Source of the DNA: Isoetes taiwanensis
Lineage: Eukaryota; Streptophyta; Lycopodiopsida; Isoetales; Isoetaceae
DNA length: 64,000 bases
Reading direction: 5' to 3'
Assembly: GCA_021234155.1 (NCBI GenBank)
Contig: JAJEKV010000025.1
Span: forward strand, 12,875,654 to 12,939,653
A program made the translations under genes and the position numbers. Under the pieces are notes generated by a model. The model saw only the letters and a list, made by a program, of their open reading frames with translations. It had not been told where the DNA came from and searched no databases. This document shows positions 58,497 through 64,000 of this stretch, in pieces; the first letter of the stretch is position 1; each line of letters begins with the position of its first letter.

Positions 58497-59165
58497 CTAT
58501 TTAGAAGAAATAAAGTACTTTCCCTGTAGGCATGTGACGCCTACACTCTTGAAAAACTTCAAACAGTACTGGAACATCAGGTTATTTAACTGACTAATAG
58601 CTGATCCCTTACTAGATTGCTTTTGAAACACAAATTTCCGAAAATCAGAAGTTTCCTTAAGCACTTCAACAATAGGCTTCAGAGTGTAAGCTTGTTCAAT
58701 CATAGCACTTAAAGAATACATAGAATATACATTTTTTTTTCTTAATCTCACAGGAAACCGATTAAACATTTGATCAATCTGATCATGCATGTGACCAACG
58801 AGCAAAAAACTAGCCTTAACTTTTCTGAAGACACCTAAGTCAACCAGCATTGCACAATAAGCAAACATCACCTAATTTTTATTCTCTCTAGTTGTTTTGT
58901 CCGGTTATGATAAAATTTCAGCTCTATAAGTTTGGTACACTTCCATGAGAAGCAGTGGCAGTGGAAGTTTGATCATTGCTAAAAACATTACAAGTGACTG
59001 TACATTCATGAGAAGCAGTGGCAGTGAAGGTACTAAAGTGAGCTGAGATCTTATGATTGCTATAATTATTGTTGAAGCTCTTAAGAAGGAGAATATGTGC
59101 AAGATTTGGAAAGCATCATGCAATTGTACCATGACTTTCATGATGCAGAAGTAGCATACTAGAAT
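58497..59165 (-). pseudogene. DUF7869-like transposon-derived fragment
   Basis: The frame 58871-58497 reads VMFAYCAMLVDLGVFRKVKA, then SFLLVGHMHDQIDQMFNRFP and SKGSAISQLNNLMFQYCLKF. One TAG codon upstream in the same frame gives DKTTRENKN. 'DN.TRENKN-Y......L......V.....VGH.H.DID..FSR' is the hallmark of the DUF7869 region, which I know from repeat-derived proteins of seed-free plants and invertebrates; an RNase H-like fold is plausible but not shown. Further upstream (59040-58930) a frame reads STFTATASHECTVTC with an 18-base duplication. It ends at the copia LTR candidate. Confidence 0.65.
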
Positions 59166-59167
59166 CA

Positions 59168-59763
59168 TGACGGATTATATGATTTACATGATTACCTAGG
59201 TTAATAATTGCCTAGGTAATGGTTACCTATATGATTTACTAAGTTAAATCATATCCAATGGTTTAACATTTGAACGGGCTTATACAAAGGTTTGGGCATG
59301 TGGGATAATTCCTACGTGAAGGCGTCTTCATTTAGCGACTTGCGGATCGGTAGGCCTTAACCGTCGGACTGCCTAAATAAATTGCGGAGATAATATTTGG
59401 GGACTTGGCTCTGCATGTAGACGGATCGATCAAGTAAAGGAGGAGAAGAGTTGAAGTGAATGATCGTGGTCAAACAGCTACAGTAATTGGGTCAATGACC
59501 CGAGCTACAGTAGAACCATTAGCATCTGGTTTATTATTATTTGCTTGTATGAAGAACTGAAGTCTAAGTTACATTATATGCTAGGATTATTTGAGAATGA
59601 ATGACCACAACTTGGCTTCTCAAATACCTTGCATAATGACTTCATAAGAATAGTTGAGTAAATAGATTTGAGCATTTGAATGACGAATTGAGTTGCAAGA
59701 AAAACTTTGCTAGCCAATTGTAAAGTGTTAAGCTTGTTATTATTTCCTGTGAATTATCTATCA
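59168..59763 (+). repeat. Candidate 5' LTR of the copia element
   Basis: The right end is firm: TATCA at 59759-59763 sits one base before the primer site. The left end is a guess at TGACGGATTATATG (59168); TGATAAAATTTC at 58906 is an alternative that pairs better with the TATCA end. The 3' LTR is outside the window, so neither can be checked here. Confidence 0.4.
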
Positions 59764-59764
59764 G

Positions 59765-59776
59765 TGGTATCAGAGC
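59765..59776 (+). promoter_or_regulatory. Primer binding site for initiator tRNA-Met
   Basis: TGGTATCAGAGC is complementary to the 3' end of plant initiator tRNA-Met, the standard minus-strand primer of Ty1/copia elements. One base separates it from the LTR. Confidence 0.95.
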
Positions 59777-59782
59777 TGAGCT

Positions 59783-60830
59783 ATGGCTAGCAGGTTTGGA
59801 GCTAGTTTGCTCAACACCATAGAGGTGTACAAGGGAGGTGCAGGATTTCAACTCTGGAAAGATGCTATCATGCATGTATTGGATGTTGAAGATCTTTGGG
59901 AAGTTGTAGATCCCAATAGTCAAGTGTCTGCAGGTATGGTGGCCGGCTGCCTCTCTGAGCTTTCGATGCTTGAGAGCCGGAGGTCAATCGGCCAGCCGAG
60001 TTCGGTGTGTGGAGGTTCGTTGCAGGAGTGCCGGAGGCGAGGTGGTGCATCTTGGCCTTGAGGTTGGGAGGAGCTTCAAGTACAGTTCGAGAGAAGTCTT
60101 TGCTGACCAAAACCAAAGAAGCCCAGGGCATTATAACTTGTAAGTTGAGTCCTGCTATTCGTCTAAGAATTAGATCATTAAGTCCTAGGGAGATGTGGAA
60201 ATATCTCCTTAAGCATTATGAGGAAAAGACTTCCTCTCAAATAGACGTCTTGGAAACTGAATTGAGGAATTTAAAGCTAAAAGAGGATGAGGATGTATCC
60301 GAATTCTTTAATAAATTTGATAATTTACTGGCTGACCTTGAAGGGGCTGGTGTAATAATATCTGATAGGAGTCAGGTATTACAAATATCCAGGGCCATAA
60401 GTGAGAATGAAACTCTAGCCTTGTTTATTAGAAACTCAAACAAAAGTAGAGAAGAAGCAGAAGTTATCTGAGAACTGAATGGGAGCAGAAAAAAATTCTA
60501 AGACAAACCGAAGAAACTCCTGAGATCTTGATGATTAAAAGGAAAGATAAGGTTATTTGCTATCATCAAACATGAAGTCGGACATTATAAAAATGAATGT
60601 CCTAAAAAGCTAGAAAAAGAATTCAATTGTTTCACATGTGGTGGTAGAGGGCATATGGCTTCCAAATGCCCTACACCAAAGAATTCTGGCAGAGCATCAA
60701 GAGGAAGAGGTGATTCAAGCTCTGGGAGGTCTGGAAGAGGTAGAGGCCAAAATTATGAGAGAGCCTATGTGGCACAAGAAGTACAAGAGGAGAAAACAAA
60801 ATCAGCAGAAGATGAAGATGAGGTAATACA
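59783..60830 (+). pseudogene. Copia gag (UBN2-type) with CCHC knuckle
   Basis: The start MASRFGASLLNTIEVYKGG, FQLWKDAIMHVLDVEDLWEV is a normal copia gag N-terminus. A GC-rich stretch at 59935-60095 interrupts it. The core resumes with SPAIRLRIRSLSPREMWKYL and LRNLKLKEDEDVSEFFNKFD (60240-60320). The knuckle CFTCGGRGHMASKC lies near 60630. Frame breaks near 60060, 60470 and 60570. Confidence 0.85.
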
Positions 60831-60869
60831 TGGTTTTGCAGTTATCAATGAGGATGTTTGTACTAATAA

Positions 60870-61780
60870 AAGTAATCATTTGATAGTTGATTCTGAGTTG
60901 AAAGATCGATGGTTCAGACCATCGATCTTTTGAAGAACATCTCAACAAAGAAAATCAAGGAAAATCCAAGTAGGCAATGGAACCTTACAAGATGTGCAAG
61001 GGAGGGGATTGCTGCAGCTCAGAGATTTAGATGGAAATATTATAAATATAGAAGATGTGCTATGTGTTCCAGCCATCATAAAAAATTTAATTTCAGTAAG
61101 TCAGTTGTGTGACTTAGGATACAGAGTTACATTTGATGCAGAGACCAATGTACTGTGCTACTTAATAATGAAGTAAAGTTTTATGGCAAAAGGGTTGGCA
61201 ACTTATTTGAGCTTGATAATCTTATGTATGATGGTGTGAATACAATATCAGAAATTGGCATTGAAATGTGGCACACTAGATTGGCACATACAAATCACAA
61301 GAATCTAGACATTTTGCATAAACAAGGGCATATAGATTTCTGTGATAACAAAGGAAGATTCATATGTGAAGGGTGTGCTCTTGGTAAGTTGCATAGATTG
61401 CCATTCCCTAAAAGAAAGACCAGAGCATCCCAGACTTTGGAATTGGTACATTCAGACCTATGTGGTCCATTAAACGCGCAAAAAGTAAAACCACAATCAA
61501 TACTTTATCACCTTCCATAATCGATGATCATAGCGTAAAATGTAAAATATATTGTCGAGAAGAAAAAGTCTCAAGCTCTAGATGCTTTCAAACAATATGT
61601 AACAGAAATGAGAGGGAAAGTCACAAACTTAAGTGTATAAAAGATGGAGGGGAGAATACTTGTCAGCAAAATTTAAAACTTTTTGCATTACACATGGAAT
61701 CAAAAGACAAGTCACTTGCAGATATACCCCACAGCAAAATGGAGTCTCAGAAAGGAAGAATCGAACATTAATGGATGCGC
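60870..61780 (+). pseudogene. Copia protease and integrase
   Basis: Protease: LIVDSELKDRW at 60882, where VDSGASDHM-like sequence is expected; a 13-bp palindrome replaces the catalytic loop after D-S. Then RGLLQLRDLDGNIINIEDVL and LCVPAIIKNLISVSQLCDLG. Pre-integrase finger: MWHTRLAHTNHKNLDILHKQ and CEGCALGKLHRLPFPKRKTR. Integrase: LELVHSDLCGPL (first D), RWRGEYLSAKFKTFC where the usual DNGGEY has lost its D by a frameshift, then YTPQQNGVSERKNRTLMDAL with the catalytic E. Confidence 0.85.
60901..60930. repeat. Perfect 13-bp palindrome in the protease
   Basis: AAAGATCGATGGT, loop TCAG, ACCATCGATCTTT. The right arm encodes the expected HRSLF-like sequence in the alternate frame; the left arm looks like an inverted copy of it that overwrote the GASDHM part. 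Confidence 0.9.
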
Positions 61781-62229
61781 TTAGGTCTATGCTAAAAGCA
61801 AAAGTGGATTACCAAATACCTTATGGGAAGAAGCTTTTGCAAACTGCAGCAATACAAAATGTTCTCCCATCTACAAGTCTGCGAGGGTAATGTACCAGAT
61901 TGTATATGGAATCCTAACAGAAAGATTGATTATGAGAAGTACAAAGTGTACGGATGTTTGGTGTACACTCATACTCCATCTGAGTTAAGAAGAAAACTAG
62001 ATAACTTGTAATGAGGTTGGGTTTTAGTAGGATATGACAAAGGAGGGCAAAAGGGTATAGAATATACTTACAAAGAAAAAGAGGACTATTGTAATCAATA
62101 GATGTATTGTTCAATGAAAATGTGTTGTACAAGCATAGGTACAAAAGGGTATTAAAATAATGACAAAGATGTGAGTTCAACCAAAAGTTTGATACAAATG
62201 ATTCGGATGAAGAGAAGGAAATTGAAAAT

Positions 62230-63960
62230 GTGGAACAAGATATACAGGAGGATGCATCAGAGGAAAAAGAGATAAGGCAGCAAGATCTAAATCAGGAAAT
62301 AGAAAAGGAAAGAGAAACACCACAACAAGTAACAGATCAGGAAATGGTTGAACCAGTGGCACTGAAGATTAAAAGGAAAACTGAAGCTGAAAGATTAATG
62401 GAGGAGGCCAAATTGGAAGACAAGCCATATGGAAGAACTGAATTAGGTAAGAGCAGAAGAATTAAGGAGATACATCATGAGCAGATAATGGCCATTCTAG
62501 AAGATGAGGTTATACCTCAAAATTTCACAGAAGCTTTGGAAAGCATAAACAGAGACAAATGGCTAAACCATGAATGAGGAGCTTAAATCCTTTGAAGAAA
62601 CTAAAACTTATGAACTAGTAAAGTCAAATGGGAAACAAAATATTATTGGGAGTAAATGGCTTTACAAAATCAAACTGAACCCAGATGGAAGTAAAAAATA
62701 TAAAGCCAGACTTGTGGCTCAAGGATACACTCGAGAAAAAGGGCGTAGATTAATGATGAAACATACTCTCCCATAGTAAAACTTACAAGTATCAGAATTC
62801 TTCTAGCTATGGCAAATGCCATGAATCTAGAATTACATCACATGGATGTCAAAACAGCGTTTTTGAATGCCACACTTGAGGAGGAAGCATTTATGAAACA
62901 AGCTCCGTGCTATGAAAAAAGGTAAGAACATGATCCGGAAATTGAAAATCGAGCCGTGTATGGGCTAAAACAATCACCAAGAGAATGGTACTTATGCATG
63001 AATCAATTTACTCGCAAGAACGGGATTTGAGAAGTTACAAAATGATGGAAATCTTTATAGGTTCAACCAAGGTGAAGCATATTGTATAATTGCATTATAT
63101 GTAGATGATTGTATTATGATTGCAAACTCCATGGAGGTTCTGAACTCGTGCAAGAATATCTTGAAATCTAGATTTCAAATGTCAGACTTAGGTGAACTGA
63201 AGAAATTCCTAGGCATAGAAGTTGACAAGAACAGAAAGGAAAAATGGTTGAGGCTACATCAAGAGAAGCATGTAGAAAACATGCTTAAAAGATTCAACTT
63301 GACTGAAGCAAAAACAGCAAAGATCCCTATGGTTCCAGGCCATAAATTAACTTAACTCCATGAGCAGACTGATAAAGACGTGATACAAATGCAAAATGTT
63401 CCATACAGGGCTTTAATTGGATGTTTATTGTACTTAGCAAATAGTACTTTCGACCCTGATATATCATATTCGATTTAATATTCTCAAAGCAGGAGGAATC
63501 ACAATCCAACCAAAGAACACCGGGAGGTCGCCAAAAGAATTCTTAGATACCTCAAAGGAACCGCAAGTCAAGGCATTTGCTTTACATCCAAAAATCTAAT
63601 TATGAAATGTTATAGTGATGCAGATTGGGGAGGGGATGCCAATCTAGGAGATCAACCTCGGATATGCTATCTTCTTAGGTGGAGAGTCATATCTTGGAGA
63701 TGCAAGAAGCAAGTTCGGCTGTGGCTATGAGTTCAGCAGGAGGCGAGTATTCATTGGTAGCCAAAGAAGTGGTTTGGTTAAGAAGGTTGCTTTGATGAAC
63801 TAAATTGCAAACAAATTATGCCTACAGAGATATGGTCAGATCGTTCAAAGTCCATAGCAATTGTTAAAAACCCATCATGACAATGACAGGACTAAACACA
63901 TTGAACTAAGCATACATTTCATAAGAGACTTAGCTGACAAAGGGCTTATTCGGATGATGT
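62230..63960 (+). pseudogene. Copia reverse transcriptase and RNase H
   Basis: RT: SFEETKTYELVKSNGKQNII, GSKWLYKIKLNPDGSKKYKA, RLVAQGYTREKG, then ELHHMDVKTAFLNATLEEEA and LYVDDCIMIANSMEVLNSCK with the YVDD active site (near 63100), and DLGELKKFLGIEVDKNRKE. RNase H: CYSDADWGGDANLGDQPR near 63610 carries the first two acidic residues. EIWSDRSKSIAI (near 63830) holds the next D, and HTKHIELSIHFIRD the last motif. At least six frame breaks. Confidence 0.88.
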
Positions 63961-64000
63961 ATATTGAGACCAATAGGGTGTAGCGGACATTTTACCAAAG

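Larger units (their letters stand above)
59765..64000 (+). mobile_element. Ty1/copia retrotransposon, right end cut by window
   Basis: In order: primer site, gag with a knuckle, protease, pre-integrase zinc finger, integrase, RT and RNase H, the copia order. The last bases (HTKHIELSIHFIRDLADKGL, then the start of VADILTK, in a shifted frame) are the end of pol, so the 3' LTR should begin just past 64000. Frameshifts occur in every domain. Confidence 0.93.

Overview
The window reads as nuclear DNA of a land plant. It is AT-rich and transposon-dense, and I found no gene that is intact end to end. A plant-type UDP-glycosyltransferase with a full PSPG box, a Ty1/copia element primed by initiator tRNA-Met, a Ty3/gypsy element and a Myb/SANT-like ORF all point to a plant. 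Several LINEs carry a reverse transcriptase of the 'QGxPLSPTLFGxYxDQLE' type plus a C-terminal CCHC knuckle. That is unlike the L1 and RTE elements of flowering plants and hints at a seed-free plant (fern, lycophyte or bryophyte); the lineage call is inference.

Layout. 1-2.2 kb: no gene, one hairpin-bearing dispersed repeat and a short tandem array. 2.2-4.1 kb: 3' part of an L1-type LINE (minus). 4.7-5.5 kb: fragment of an unclassified transposon-like family ('R1'), abutting LINE A (minus, 5.5-7.3 kb). 7.7-9.7 kb: a candidate multi-exon gene of unknown function (plus). 10.9-12.8 kb: a 1.9-kb polypyrimidine tract with a tRNA-derived SINE inside it. 14.5-17.3 kb: a second R1 member and a decayed coiled-coil ORF (minus). 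18.2-20.2 kb: short tandem arrays. 21.2-37.7 kb: a nest, LINE B and LINE C (both minus, bounded by GA/TC microsatellites), with a 10.2-kb Ty3/gypsy element inserted in LINE C and flanked by a 5-bp target duplication. 38.2-41.3 kb: Myb/SANT-like ORF, serine-rich ORF, and an LTR plus gag start of another gypsy element (minus). 41.3-53 kb: mostly anonymous sequence with small repeats, one perfect hairpin and a possible R1 C-terminal piece. 53-58.3 kb: two copies of a polyadenylated repeat with a tRNA-Met-like sequence in antisense, a UGT pseudogene (minus), and a 0.34-kb direct repeat flanking a composite insertion. 58.5-59.2 kb: a DUF7869-like fragment. 59.2-64 kb: a Ty1/copia element that runs off the right edge.

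The mobile elements supply nearly all coding sequence, and almost all of it is broken by frameshifts. The two gypsy LTRs differ mainly by small indels in homopolymers and near CpG sites, with few substitutions. Some breaks may therefore be consensus errors of a draft assembly rather than real decay, and 'pseudogene' calls should be read with that in mind.
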